Assembly: GCA_000961725.1 (NCBI GenBank)
Contig: LADS01000010.1
Location: 1 to 42,831, forward strand
Source: Desulfobulbaceae bacterium BRH_c16a
GTDB lineage: Bacteria; Desulfobacterota; Desulfobulbia; Desulfobulbales; Desulfocapsaceae
DNA length: 42,831 nucleotides
Reading direction: 5' to 3'
Part shown: positions 34,105 to 42,831 of the stretch, in pieces
Position numbering within the stretch: position 1 is the stretch's first letter
How the letters are laid out: the number at the start of each line of letters is the position of its first letter
Position numbers and translations under genes: made by a program
Notes under the pieces: generated by a model
Told to the model about the DNA's origin: nothing
Seen by the model: the letters and a program-made list of their open reading frames with translations, nothing else
Databases searched by the model: none

Positions 34105-35949
34105 ATGTACACAAATCTCATTCTTTTTTTGGTTGCTATCTTTCTTTTCAGCGTCGTCCCCGTCCCAGAGGTGCCACTGTTGCCCGGCTGGCAGGCCTTC
34201 GGCTTCCTGGTACTGCTGCTCGGGCTGTATAATCAAATCGCCTCGCAGCTGTTTTCCAGGCCTCGGGCTTTTCGGGTCGGTGGATATTTTCGGACGGAAA
34301 AACAGCTGTCGGCTCTGGCGTTGCTCTTTTTCGGGGCAACCCTTTATCTCTGCGATCCGAAATATTACCTCTCGCTGTTCTCCTTCGACGACACCATGCC
34401 CGCGCTGGTGAACATTGCCGGGCTGGGGCTTTTTGTCATGTATTTGTCGATCATGTGGCGGGCCGGCAAAAAGAACTATGAGCAGATTTTTAACCGCGAC
34501 CTCAGTACTCCATCTTTTATCAAATCCAATATCAAGACCAACCTGCCCATCGTGCTGCCTTGGGTTGTGCTCTCCTTGTTGTACGATATCTTCTTGCTCC
34601 TGCCTTTACCGGGATTGCAGAAGATTATTGCGGCCGATTGGGGAGATCTGCTCTTTTTTGTCATTTTCCTCTCTTTTATCCTGCTCTTTTTCCCGCCGCT
34701 GGTTCGCCGGTTGTGGGGGTGCAAGAAGTTGCCGGAAGGCTATCTGAAGAGCGAACTCGATGCCTTCTGCACCACCCAGAATTTTTCCGCCGATTTTTAT
34801 CTCTGGCCGCTCTTCGAGGGTCGGGTCATGACAGCTGCAGTAATGGGTATAATTCCCGGTTTCAGGTATATTCTGCTCACTCCCGCACTCATCGAGACCA
34901 TGTCCCGGGAGGAGCTCGAAGCGGTGATGGCCCATGAAATCGGCCACGTCAAGAAATACCATCTCCTGCTGTACATCTTCCTCATTGTCTGTTTCAGTCT
35001 GCTTGCCGGCATTCTTGCAGAACCATTGATCTTTCTGATTCTGTCCCAGGATTTTGTGAACGGCCTGCTGATAGGCAGGGGGATCTCTGTGGATACCATG
35101 CTGACGCTGGTTGTAGCGGTGCCGCTTCTGTTGTTCATGTTGTTTTATTTCCGGTTTATTTTCGGATACTTCATTCGTAATTTTGAAAGACAGGCCGATC
35201 TCTACAGTCTGTCGGCCATCGGTGATGGCAGGGCACTGATTTCAGCCTTTGAAAAGATCGCCATATTGAGCGGCAATAATAGGGAAGAGCGGAACTGGCA
35301 TCATTTCGGCATCGGTCAGCGCATAGACTGCCTTGAACGTGCCGAACGGGAACCCGACTATATCAGGCGGCATAACCACAAGGTGCGGTACAGCCTTATA
35401 GCCTATATCGCCGTGGTACTGCTTGCAATTTTCCTGGTGCGTCAGATTCCCACCGAACAGCTTGCAGAGCGGTATGAGGAGAATTTTGCCGAGGCGGCTC
35501 TGCTGGAGAAAGCGAAACAGGAGCCGGACCGCGCCATCTGGCATCGTCTGACCGGTGACCTGATGCTCACTCGAAAAATGGAGGAAAAGGCTTTGGCGGC
35601 GTATGAAAAGGCTTTCAGCCTAGAACCGACAAATCCGGAAATAATGAACAACCTTGCATGGTTGCTTCTAACAAGTGAGAATCTCGGTCTGCGTGATCCG
35701 CTTAAGGCCCTGAGCCTGGCAAGAGTCGCGGCCACCTTGCAGCCAAAAGCCCATATTCTTGACACCCTGGCAACAGCCTATTGGGCAAATGGCCTGGTGG
35801 AAGAGGCTGTTCGGACGGAGAGTCAGGCAGCGAGTATCGATCGAGCCCAAAGGCGATTCTATCAGGCACAGATCGCCAGGTTTCTCAACCAGACCTATGA
35901 AGAATCGATAGGTGAAATTGAGTCGGCCGGTGGAAAAATTGAAGAGTAG
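34105..35949 (+). CDS. M48-family membrane metalloprotease with C-terminal TPR
   Basis: 614 residues from the ATG at 34105 (AAGGTG upstream). Several N-terminal membrane segments occur in the first 200 residues. The protease domain follows: the zinc motif AVMAHEIGHVKK (HEIGH at about 277-281), two further membrane segments, and the third ligand in NFERQADLYSLSAIGD (Glu of ERQAD). This Ste24/HtpX-like arrangement places the active site at the membrane. The last 150 residues are two or three TPR repeats (AALLEKAKQEPDRAIWHRL, EKALAAYEKAFSLEPTNPEI). It probably degrades or processes membrane proteins. It is followed closely by nfo. Confidence 0.9.
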   Translation: MYTNLILFLVAIFLFSVVPVPEVPLLPGWQAFGFLVLLLGLYNQIASQLFSRPRAFRVGGYFRTEKQLSALALLFFGATLYLCDPKYYLSLFSFDDTMPALVNIAGLGLFVMYLSIMWRAGKKNYEQIFNRDLSTPSFIKSNIKTNLPIVLPWVVLSLLYDIFLLLPLPGLQKIIAADWGDLLFFVIFLSFILLFFPPLVRRLWGCKKLPEGYLKSELDAFCTTQNFSADFYLWPLFEGRVMTAAVMGIIPGFRYILLTPALIETMSREELEAVMAHEIGHVKKYHLLLYIFLIVCFSLLAGILAEPLIFLILSQDFVNGLLIGRGISVDTMLTLVVAVPLLLFMLFYFRFIFGYFIRNFERQADLYSLSAIGDGRALISAFEKIAILSGNNREERNWHHFGIGQRIDCLERAEREPDYIRRHNHKVRYSLIAYIAVVLLAIFLVRQIPTEQLAERYEENFAEAALLEKAKQEPDRAIWHRLTGDLMLTRKMEEKALAAYEKAFSLEPTNPEIMNNLAWLLLTSENLGLRDPLKALSLARVAATLQPKAHILDTLATAYWANGLVEEAVRTESQAASIDRAQRRFYQAQIARFLNQTYEESIGEIESAGGKIEE

Positions 35950-35961
35950 GAGCTTTTATTG

Positions 35962-36807
35962 ATGCCACTTCTGGGCGCGCATGAATCGGTCAGTGGCGGG
36001 CTGCATCTGGCCTTTTCCCGGATCGAGCAGGTGGGGGGAGAGGTGTTGCAGATTTTTACCCGCAATCAGCGGCAATGGCAACCTGCGGAACTGAAAGGTC
36101 CGGAGATCGATCTCTTTCGCTCGGCGCACGAGCAAAGCGGCGCGATGCCGGTCGCCAGCCACGCCTCCTATCTAGTCAATCTCGCCACGCCCCAAAAGGA
36201 GCTGCGGGAAAAATCCGTAAACAACCTCATTCTCGAGCTGCAGCGCTGCGATGCGCTCGGTGTGCCCTTTGTCGTTCTGCATCCCGGTTCCCACGGCGGC
36301 GATGGCGTAGAGGCAGGCCTGGAGCGTTTTGTCGCGAGCCTCGACCAGGCAATCGCCAAAAGCGGAACCGAGGTGCGGGTTCTGGTCGAGACCACATCCG
36401 GGCAAGGTACCGGACTTGGGCGCACCTTCGAAGAACTTGCCTATATCCTCGATCGCTCACAATATCGACAGTTGCTTGGGGTTTGCATCGACACATGTCA
36501 TCTCTTTGCGGCCGGTTACGAACTGCGCACCGCTCTGGGCTATGAGGCGACGATTACCGCACTGGACCGAACGGTGGGGCTTGACCGCGTTCATTTTGTC
36601 CATCTCAACGATTCAAAGAAAGACCTGGGCAGCCGGGTCGATCGGCATGAGCATATCGGCAAGGGAGCGATTGGTCTGGAGGGTTTCAGGAACCTGCTGA
36701 GCGACAGTCGTCTTGCCGGCCTGCCAATGGTCATCGAGACTCCGAAAGGTGAAAACCTGGCGGAGGATCGTGAAAATCTGCACACCCTCCGCTCGCTTAT
36801 CTCATAG
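35962..36807 (+). CDS. nfo: Endonuclease IV (AP endonuclease)
   Basis: 281 residues, the usual length, with TAGGAG upstream. Metal ligands of the three-zinc TIM barrel are visible: LLGAHESVSGGLHLAF, QIFTRNQRQW, ASHASYLVNLATP, VVLHPGSHGGDG, LVETTSGQGTGLG, GVCIDTCHLFAAGYE, HFVHLNDSKKDLGSRVDRHEH and PMVIETPKG. It cleaves DNA at abasic sites and 3'-blocked ends in base excision repair. It begins 12 bases after the M48 gene, so the two are probably co-transcribed. Confidence 0.96.
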   Translation: MPLLGAHESVSGGLHLAFSRIEQVGGEVLQIFTRNQRQWQPAELKGPEIDLFRSAHEQSGAMPVASHASYLVNLATPQKELREKSVNNLILELQRCDALGVPFVVLHPGSHGGDGVEAGLERFVASLDQAIAKSGTEVRVLVETTSGQGTGLGRTFEELAYILDRSQYRQLLGVCIDTCHLFAAGYELRTALGYEATITALDRTVGLDRVHFVHLNDSKKDLGSRVDRHEHIGKGAIGLEGFRNLLSDSRLAGLPMVIETPKGENLAEDRENLHTLRSLIS

Positions 36808-36899
36808 TTGTCCTGGTAATTCTCTGAATAATATTGCAAAAATCCTGGTTAGCGGGGAGAATAAGGCGGTAACCGCAACTTTGTGTTAAAGGTACTTCT

Positions 36900-38702
36900 A
36901 TGAAATTTCTCAACAGTGATGCACTCCTCGATCTTCTGGTCGGTCGGCGGGTGCTGACTCCAAGACAGCGCGAGTTTGTGACCCTTGAGAAGGGAAAACA
37001 ACGGCAAAAACTCTTGCGGCAGGCAAGCAAAGATGGGGATCAGGATAAAGACTATCCGGATATGGTTGAAATTCTGACTTCTTTCAACCTTAAACTGGCC
37101 GGAGGAGAAGGTGCTCTGGTTGACGAAGATGTTGTCATGCAGGCCGTCGCCAAGGAAAATAAACTTCCTTTCATCAAGCTCGATCCGCTCGAACTCGATA
37201 TGGATGTTGCCACCAAGACCATCCCGCGGAACTTTGCCATCCGCCAGCTGCTCCTTCCGTTCAAGATGGAGGATGGTTTCCTGGCGGTGGCGATGTACCA
37301 TCCCGACTGTCATGCAGTGCTGGAGGATATTGAACAGGCAAATCAGATCAGGGTTCGGCCCCATATCGCGACAAAGTCCGATATCAAAAGGATTATTGCC
37401 GAATTTTTTGGGTTCCAGCGCTCGATCAGTGCGGCCGAGGACCAGTTCGGCATTGTCCCGGGCGGTTCCAGTTCCATCGATATCGGCAATCTCGAGCGGT
37501 ATGTAAAGATTTCTTCGGCCAAAGAGATCACCTCCTCCGATCAGCATATAAAAACAGCCGTCAACCATATCTTCCATTACGCCCTCGAACAGCGGGCAAG
37601 CGATATTCACATCGAGCCGAAACGCAATGTCTCGATGGTCCGCTTCCGGATCGACGGCGCACTGCACTCCATCTACAATTTGCCGAAAGCAGTCCATGCC
37701 GCCATTGCTGCGCGTATCAAGTTTCTGGCTCGTCTGGATATCGCCGAAAAAAGGCGACCCCAGGACGGCAGGATCAAGATCGGTGAAAAAAGCGGCAAGG
37801 ATGTCGAGATAAGGGTGTCGACCGTACCGGTGGCCTTCGGGGAGAAGGTGGTGATGCGGATCCTCGATTCGGCAATGATCTTTCAAAAGATCGACAATCT
37901 CGGCTTTTCGAAACGCGATATGGAGGTATACAATTCTTTTATCGCCTCTCCACACGGCATTATTCTGGTGACGGGTCCGACTGGGAGTGGTAAATCGACC
38001 ACGCTTTACTCGACCCTGAAAGAGATCGCCACGCCGGAGAAGAATATCGTTACGGTGGAAGATCCGGTCGAGATGGTGCATGAAGAATTCAACCAGATCT
38101 CGGTACAGCCGCTGATCGATATAACGTTCTCGACAATCCTGCGCAATATCCTGCGGCAGGATCCGGACATCATCATGATCGGTGAGATTCGCGACCGCGA
38201 AACGGCAGCCCACGCGGTCCAGGCGGCAATGACCGGCCATCTGGTTTTTTCAACCCTGCATACCAACGATGCGGTTTCTTCCATTGCCAGGCTCCGCGAC
38301 CTCGGGCTGCAGCCATTTATGATTGCTTCCACTCTGCTCGGGTGCATGGCCCAGCGGCTGGTGAAAATGATCTGCCCGAACTGCGCCGAAGATTTCGTGA
38401 TGAGGGGTGAAGATCTGATGAAAATGGGCTTTCCTCTGGCCGAGACAGGCAACATCACGCTGCGGCGGGGCAAAGGCTGCCGGGAATGCCGGGGTACCGG
38501 ATACAAGGGGCGATGCGGGATTTTTGAGATATTTCCGATGACTTCCCAGATCAAGAAGATGACGGCCGGCGATGTCCATACCCTGGAAATGCGGCAGGTT
38601 GCAATCAGAGAAGGAATGACTACCTTACGCGAGGACGCGTGGAGCAAGGTCAGAAGCGGAATAACAACCTATGAGGAGGCGCTCCGAGCAACCTCTGTTT
38701 AA
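36900..38702 (+). CDS. GspE/PilB-type secretion or pilus assembly ATPase
   Basis: 600 residues. The N-terminal part (about 60-160) is the GspE-N/MshEN c-di-GMP-binding-type domain (LPFIKLDPLELDMDVATKTI). The ATPase core includes ASDIHIEPKRN, RIKFLARLDIAEKRRPQDGR (Arg fingers), Walker A GPTGSGKSTTLYS near 358, the Asp box VTVEDPVE, Walker B RNILRQDPDIIMIGEIRD and the His box STLHTNDAVSS. A tetra-Cys zinc motif follows (CPNCAED...CRECRGTGYKGR). It powers type IV pilus extension or type II secretion. No other pilus or secretion gene lies next to it here, so gspE and pilB cannot be told apart. Confidence 0.92.
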   Translation: MKFLNSDALLDLLVGRRVLTPRQREFVTLEKGKQRQKLLRQASKDGDQDKDYPDMVEILTSFNLKLAGGEGALVDEDVVMQAVAKENKLPFIKLDPLELDMDVATKTIPRNFAIRQLLLPFKMEDGFLAVAMYHPDCHAVLEDIEQANQIRVRPHIATKSDIKRIIAEFFGFQRSISAAEDQFGIVPGGSSSIDIGNLERYVKISSAKEITSSDQHIKTAVNHIFHYALEQRASDIHIEPKRNVSMVRFRIDGALHSIYNLPKAVHAAIAARIKFLARLDIAEKRRPQDGRIKIGEKSGKDVEIRVSTVPVAFGEKVVMRILDSAMIFQKIDNLGFSKRDMEVYNSFIASPHGIILVTGPTGSGKSTTLYSTLKEIATPEKNIVTVEDPVEMVHEEFNQISVQPLIDITFSTILRNILRQDPDIIMIGEIRDRETAAHAVQAAMTGHLVFSTLHTNDAVSSIARLRDLGLQPFMIASTLLGCMAQRLVKMICPNCAEDFVMRGEDLMKMGFPLAETGNITLRRGKGCRECRGTGYKGRCGIFEIFPMTSQIKKMTAGDVHTLEMRQVAIREGMTTLREDAWSKVRSGITTYEEALRATSV

Positions 38703-38744
38703 TGAAGCGGCATAAGAGACGGGATCGCGAGGAAGAGACTGCAG

Positions 38745-39206
38745 ATGGGAATAAAGATAGTAGCCAAAAATAAAAAAGCATTCCACGACTACCATATCGA
38801 TGCCACCTATGAGGCGGGAATAGTGCTGTCCGGGCCGGAGGTCAAATCGCTGAGGGCCGGCAAGGCCAATCTGCGGGATGGCTATGTGAAGATCGATTCC
38901 CGGGGCGAAGCGATGTTGTACAACGTGCATATCTCGCTGTATTCCTTTGCCACCCATAACCCCAACGAGCCGCTCAGGGTTCGGAAGCTCCTGCTGCATC
39001 ACCGGGAAATAAAAAAACTTATCGGCAAGCTCAACGAAAAAGGCCTTGCTCTCATCCCCTTGAAGATATACTTTAAAGAGAACGGTAAGGCAAAAGTTGA
39101 ACTGGGCCTTGCCCGCGGCAAAAGAGAATACGATAAAAGAGCGTCACTCAAGGAACAGCAAAGCAACCGCGAAGTCCAAAGAGAGATGCGCGATAACAAG
39201 TACTAA
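38745..39206 (+). CDS. smpB: SsrA-binding protein SmpB
   Basis: 153 residues. Motifs [52 protein letters not shown]-like [12 protein letters not shown] and the basic tail [14 protein letters not shown] with a RE-rich C-terminus are all standard. SmpB binds tmRNA and brings it to stalled ribosomes. It directly precedes ssrA, its RNA partner, 23 bases downstream. Confidence 0.97.
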   Translation: MGIKIVAKNKKAFHDYHIDATYEAGIVLSGPEVKSLRAGKANLRDGYVKIDSRGEAMLYNVHISLYSFATHNPNEPLRVRKLLLHHREIKKLIGKLNEKGLALIPLKIYFKENGKAKVELGLARGKREYDKRASLKEQQSNREVQREMRDNKY

Positions 39207-39229
39207 TTTAGAAAGTCGATCAGAAACAA

Positions 39230-39594
39230 GGGGGCGAAACGGATTCGACGGGGATGTGTAAGCTTACTGTTGCATGCCGAGCTTCTACTTGCTCGTAAAA
39301 CAGTAGAACCTAAATATAATCGCAGACGATTATAACTACGCAGTAGCAGCTTAATACCTGTCATACTGCCGTTCCACCGGTCTTCGCCCATAAGGCCGGA
39401 GTTGGGGCGTCGACTCAATGGGCTGGTTGTCTGAAGGCCGACTGTCCTTCAGCTGACGAGATTCAACAGTATAGTTCCGGGAAATCTATGTTCCGACTGA
39501 GTTCCCGGCGCGAAAACTAAAGCACGGAACTAAGCATGTAGATACGGGAGGGGAGCATTTTCGGACGCGGGTTCGACTCCCGCCGCCTCCACCA
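39230..39594 (+). ncRNA. ssrA: tmRNA
   Basis: The 5' end GGGGGCGAAACGGATTCGAC and the 3' end GGTTCGACTCCCGCCGCCT-CCACCA form the tRNA-like domain, with 7-bp acceptor pairing GGGGGCG/CGCCTCC and encoded CCA. The tag reading frame runs from GCA at 39322 to TAA at 39352-39354 and gives ADDYNYAVAA, with the usual AVAA degradation end. Conserved pseudoknot stretches follow. The sequence is a one-piece tmRNA of about 365 nt. Its 3' end abuts an integrase gene. Confidence 0.96.
39565..39594 (+). other. Presumed attachment site (3' end of ssrA)
   Basis: The T-arm and acceptor part of ssrA is a common integration target for tyrosine recombinases, and an integrase gene begins about 100 bases downstream. 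The second att copy was not found in the window, so the site is inferred. Confidence 0.45.
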
Positions 39595-39693
39595 AGTTGT
39601 TGAAATTATTGGATATTTGAAAGTATCCAGGCAAGTGAGCCCATTTCTATCCATCTTCACTATCCACAAACGATAGCGAAAGAGGAAATTGAA

Positions 39694-41390
39694 ATGGGCT
39701 TTGCTGCTTCTAGCCCTCCTACCTGTGCCAGACATCCTTTGGTTACATCATCCGGATTCGTATCCCCAGAGACATCAAGCCTGTTGTCGGCAAATCCGAG
39801 TTCAGGTATTCTCTCCGATCTGGCGCATTGCGTATCGCCAAGCATAGGGCGAGGTGTATCGCCTCCTACATCCACCAATTGTTCAACCAGATACGAAGCA
39901 ACATGGCTGAATTTACTCCAGAAAAGATCACCAACTTGGTTCAAGGGTACATCCGAGAGACCCTGGATAACGACGAAAAATGCAGGTCCATCTCTGGTCC
40001 CACATCAGACGGTACGACAACATTACCGGGAAAGACAATCCTGGAGTCATCGGACATGAAGGCAGAGGAGGCACAGTCGATGCTTCATTCTGTGAATCGA
40101 TGGCTGAGGAACCAGGATCATTCCTTGATGAAGTCTGTGACTGAGACGCTGATCAAGGCCGAAGGTGCTGAAGTTGATCCGAATTCTGATTCTTACAGAG
40201 TGCTTGGCAGGGAGCTTCTCAAGGCCTTCCAGGGTATCCTTCAGGTCAGAATCAGGCGATCTGTAGGTGACTACTCGGTTCCCGACGAGGAACTGATCCC
40301 GGTACTGAAGCAGAGCAAACAGGAGCAACCAGCACCCGTTTCAGTGGCAGCACCAGTTGTCCAGCAGGAGACCAAGTCATTGCCATTCACCGAGCTACAG
40401 GACCGATACATTGCCGAAGTGGAGAAGGGTGAGAACTGGACGGCGAAGACCAAGGCTGAAAACCTGTCGATCTTCGCATTGTTTGTCCGGGCAATGGGTG
40501 ACATGGAGGTGAGCCAGATCAATAGACAGGTGATGTCTGAATACAAATCTCTGCTCATGCAACTCCCGCCGAATCTGAACAAGGGCAGCAAATATCAGGG
40601 GATGGAATTGAAGGAGATCATCGCCCAGAAGCCCAAGAATACCCTTACCGTCAACACCATCAACAAGTACATGCGGCGACTCAGTGGTGTCTTCAACTAT
40701 GCTGTCAAAAACGGCTACATGCCATCCAATCCTGCCGAAGGAATCCAGATCAGGAGTCAGAAGAGGGCCGACCAGGAGAGGGAAGCGTATACAACGGAAG
40801 ACCTGAGGAAGCTGTTCCAATCAGAGGATTATCGGGAGGACAAGCACAGGGCATCCTATATGTTCTGGACACCCTACATTGCCCTGTACTCTGGATGTCG
40901 ACTTGAGGAGATCTGTCAGCTTCACCTTGAAGACATTAGGCAGGAGGGGGGAGTCTGGGTGTTCGACATCAACGATAAGCACGAGAAGAGACTCAAAAAC
41001 CAGTCCAGCAGACGCTTGGTCCCCATCCATCCTCACCTGATCCAACTCGGCTTGCTCAATCATGTGGAGGCCTTGAAGACCAAAGGCGAACGCCGTCTAT
41101 TTTCAGAACTTGATCAAAGGCGAGATGGATACGGGCAGACTGTCAGCAAGTGGTTCCAGAGGTACAAGAAGCGGTGTGAGATCGGTGATGGCAAAACCTT
41201 CCATAGCTTCCGGCATACCTTCATAACTCACCTGAAACATAAACAGGTGGACCCGTTCATGATTCATGAGCTTGACGAACACACGATAGATAGTGAGACA
41301 ATGGGGAGGTATGGGAAGCGGTTTACACCGGATATCCTGCTTAAGGAGGCAGTGGAGAAAATTGATTTCGGGCTGATTGGTATAGCTTAA
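39694..41390 (+). CDS. Tyrosine-type site-specific integrase (start region out of frame)
   Basis: The main frame encodes a complete phage-type integrase. A DUF6538-like N-terminus, PSYLCQTSFGYIIRIRIPRD from about 39714, leads to a SAM-like arm domain and a catalytic domain with Arg in ALYSGCRLEEICQL, HSFRHTFITHLK (H-x-x-R), the later His in ELDEHTIDSETMGRYG and the Tyr nucleophile of GRYGKRF. The only good start, ATG 39694 with AAAGAGGAA upstream, is in a different frame; its product meets the integrase frame near 39717 if one base is missing there. Otherwise translation would begin at a non-ATG codon such as CTG 39723 or TTG 39828. So the gene may be inactive, or the sequence may have a one-base error. 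Its stop overlaps that of the carbamoyltransferase fragment. Confidence 0.85.
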
Positions 41391-42238
41391 AGAAATGAAT
41401 CTCCTGGAATTGGTACTAGACTGATATGGTAAATCGTAACGAATTCATCTGAAGCTATTTCACCATATATATTGTGTAACGTTTCTTGTAGTTCTACTAA
41501 GGAGTTGAATCCATCATTCACGCCGTCTAAGTCTGTTAATTCTCCAAATGTCTTTATAACAATTTTTGAGATGACTGCGTTGCCGATCATTTTATTGTAG
41601 TGTTTGCTAAAATCGTGCGTTGATAATAAAGGAAGTGAAACATCTTGAGGATAATCTATTAGAGCTTTAACGTATCTAATCGTTGTTGTCTTTCTCGCAG
41701 TTATAATCCATTTGATATATTCATTATAGAGTAGAAATCTTTCCCTTGCTTTGGCTTTATACCCTATTGGAAGTAAAGAATTAACAATAGAGGATATTTC
41801 AGAAGAGGTTACATTTTTTATGAACGAATCTTGGAAGTATACTTCAAAGCCTCGACATGCATTGCGAGATTTTGAAATTACTGAATCTCCAATTATTAGA
41901 AAATTTAAATCCATGCGATAAAAAGTTTCTAGGGCATCAGTAACAGTTTCAACAATAGGTTCTCCTTTGCCATTAAAAGAAGTGTTTAAAATAATAGGAA
42001 CTCCGGTAAGAGATTCAAACTTACTAATGACATCATAGAAAAGCGGATTGCTTTCCTTAGTTACCAATTGCACTCTGGCAGTGCAATCTTCATGGATCGT
42101 ATTGAAGAACCACTTTTCTGAGAGGTTGATAGAGCCAACAGCAGTTGACATAAATTTAGTGCCACCCCCCAAATAATATTTATGAGCTTTCTCCTCCAAG
42201 ACTGCAGGCGCAATTGGCATGTAATCTTCCCTTCCCTT
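41387..42238 (-). pseudogene. C-terminal fragment of a carbamoyltransferase, cut by an IS256 insertion
   Basis: The coding frame runs from the IS end at 42238 to a TAA at 41387-41389; the ATG at 42220 is internal. Residues KGREDYMPIAPAVLEEKAHK, FMSTAVG, TARVQLVTKESNPLFYDV and VPIILNTSFNGKGEPIVETV are the C-terminal region of the NodU/CmcH carbamoyltransferase family (the beta-sheet domain with the conserved NTSFN-x-KGEP motif). The N-terminal catalytic Kae1-like domain is missing, so the fragment should be inactive. The stretch is visibly more AT-rich than the rest of the window, suggesting transfer from another source. The last 150 residues have no clear match to the family core. Confidence 0.85.
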
Positions 42239-42831
42239 GAGGGTGTTCAGAATTCTGTGTCAGTTAACTTAAAGCTGATATAATCAGCCCGAAAAAGGAA
42301 ACTGACATGACTGAAGAAAACCATGGATTTGATTTTGAAACAGCGCTGAGATCTATCCAGGAAGGAAAGCCGCTATTAGGTAAAGAAGGCATTCTCACCC
42401 CACTCATTAAAAATCTTACGGAAGCAGCTCTCGAAGGAGAATTGGACTCACATCTCGGCCAAGAAATCACGGCAAATCGACGTAATGGGAAGAGCCGGAA
42501 GACGATCAAATCGTTGAATGGCAATTTTGTCTTAACTACTCCTCGCGACCGGGATGGAACCTTTTCCCCCCAACTGGTGAAGAAGCATCAGACCAGTCTG
42601 AATGGTGAAATAGAGCAGAAAATACTGGCCCTCTATGGTCTGGGTATGAGCTACCATGATATCTCGGCCCATCTTCAGGAGATATATGGTCTCGAGGTTT
42701 CTACCGGCACCCTGAGCACGATAACTGATAAGATTATCCATACGGTCAAGGAATGGCAAGCCCGGCCCCTGGCCTCAATTTATCCCATTGTCTGGCTCGA
42801 TGCCATTCATTACAAGGTTCGTGAAAACGGG
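42239..42831 (+). mobile_element. IS256-family insertion sequence, left part only
   Basis: The left end starts at GAGGGTGTTCAGAATTCTGT (42239), typical of IS256-family terminal repeats, and the transposase starts 68 bases later. The element continues beyond the window; its right end and target duplication cannot be seen. It interrupts the carbamoyltransferase gene. Confidence 0.85.
42307..42831 (+). CDS. IS256-family transposase, partial at window edge
   Basis: An ATG at 42307 opens a frame that is still open at the last base (175 codons seen). The product begins MTEENHGFDFETALRSIQEG and has the family marks LTEAALEGELDSHLGQ, NRRNGKSRKTIKSLNGNF, TPRDRDGTFSPQLVKKHQ, LALYGLGMSYHDISAHLQEI and YPIVWLDAIHYKVREN, the last holding the first Asp of the DDE triad. 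It catalyses cut-and-paste or copy-out transposition of the element. The rest of the catalytic domain lies outside. Confidence 0.93.
   Translation, partial: MTEENHGFDFETALRSIQEGKPLLGKEGILTPLIKNLTEAALEGELDSHLGQEITANRRNGKSRKTIKSLNGNFVLTTPRDRDGTFSPQLVKKHQTSLNGEIEQKILALYGLGMSYHDISAHLQEIYGLEVSTGTLSTITDKIIHTVKEWQARPLASIYPIVWLDAIHYKVRENG

Overview
The window looks like chromosomal DNA of a sulfate-reducing or sulfur-cycling member of the Desulfobacterota, most likely the Desulfobulbales. That placement is an inference. It rests on the selenoprotein genes, the DsrE/TusA/YedF gene set, the many c-di-GMP signalling proteins, the tmRNA tag ADDYNYAVAA and the order nif3 - zinc-ribbon gene - rnpB. Most of the sequence is ordinary core chromosome. 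The two ends carry insertion-sequence material, and the right end is the start of an element integrated at ssrA.

Layout. 1-605 is the tail of a frameshifted IS transposase. 656-9020 is rich in signalling and envelope genes: PilZ, EAL-HDOD, a FecR/DUF6600 secreted protein, an unlisted 52-residue ORF, DUF805, a lipoprotein, a second PilZ, and an HDOD plus cyclic-nucleotide-binding pair. 9504-12706 holds an IHF-alpha-like gene, a PNPOx-fold protein, a Bax-inhibitor-1 family protein and a cyclopropane fatty acid synthase. 12739-17158 has a deacetylase-like protein, a FemAB-like acyltransferase, a PP2C-like phosphatase and a GT4 glycosyltransferase.

17171-21551 is the most interesting part. It is a tight minus-strand operon: selD, yedF, a TusA-like gene, a DsrE-like gene, a TusA-OsmC fusion and a MetE-core methyltransferase. 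Both selD and the methyltransferase have an in-frame TGA with a SECIS-like hairpin just downstream, so both are read here as selenoproteins. The operon makes the selenium donor, carries several thiol/selenol carrier proteins, and ends in a Zn-dependent methyltransferase that itself needs selenocysteine. This is a candidate selenium/sulfur-methyl handling system.

21899-24276 is a DUF1538-DUF1538-PII-CBS operon, probably a regulated membrane transport system. A 252-bp MITE-like element at 25031-25282 sits exactly in the overlapping stop codons of two convergent genes, with an 8-bp target duplication that restored both stops. 25283-39206 is mostly housekeeping: an HD-domain protein, a REC-GGDEF regulator, purF, a PepT-like peptidase, an ispDF fusion, rnpB, a zinc-ribbon protein, nif3, tRNA-Met, an M48-TPR protease, endonuclease IV, a GspE/PilB ATPase and smpB.

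39230-42831 is ssrA (tmRNA) followed by a tyrosine integrase whose start region is out of frame, an AT-rich carbamoyltransferase fragment, and an IS256-family element that cuts the carbamoyltransferase and runs off the window.
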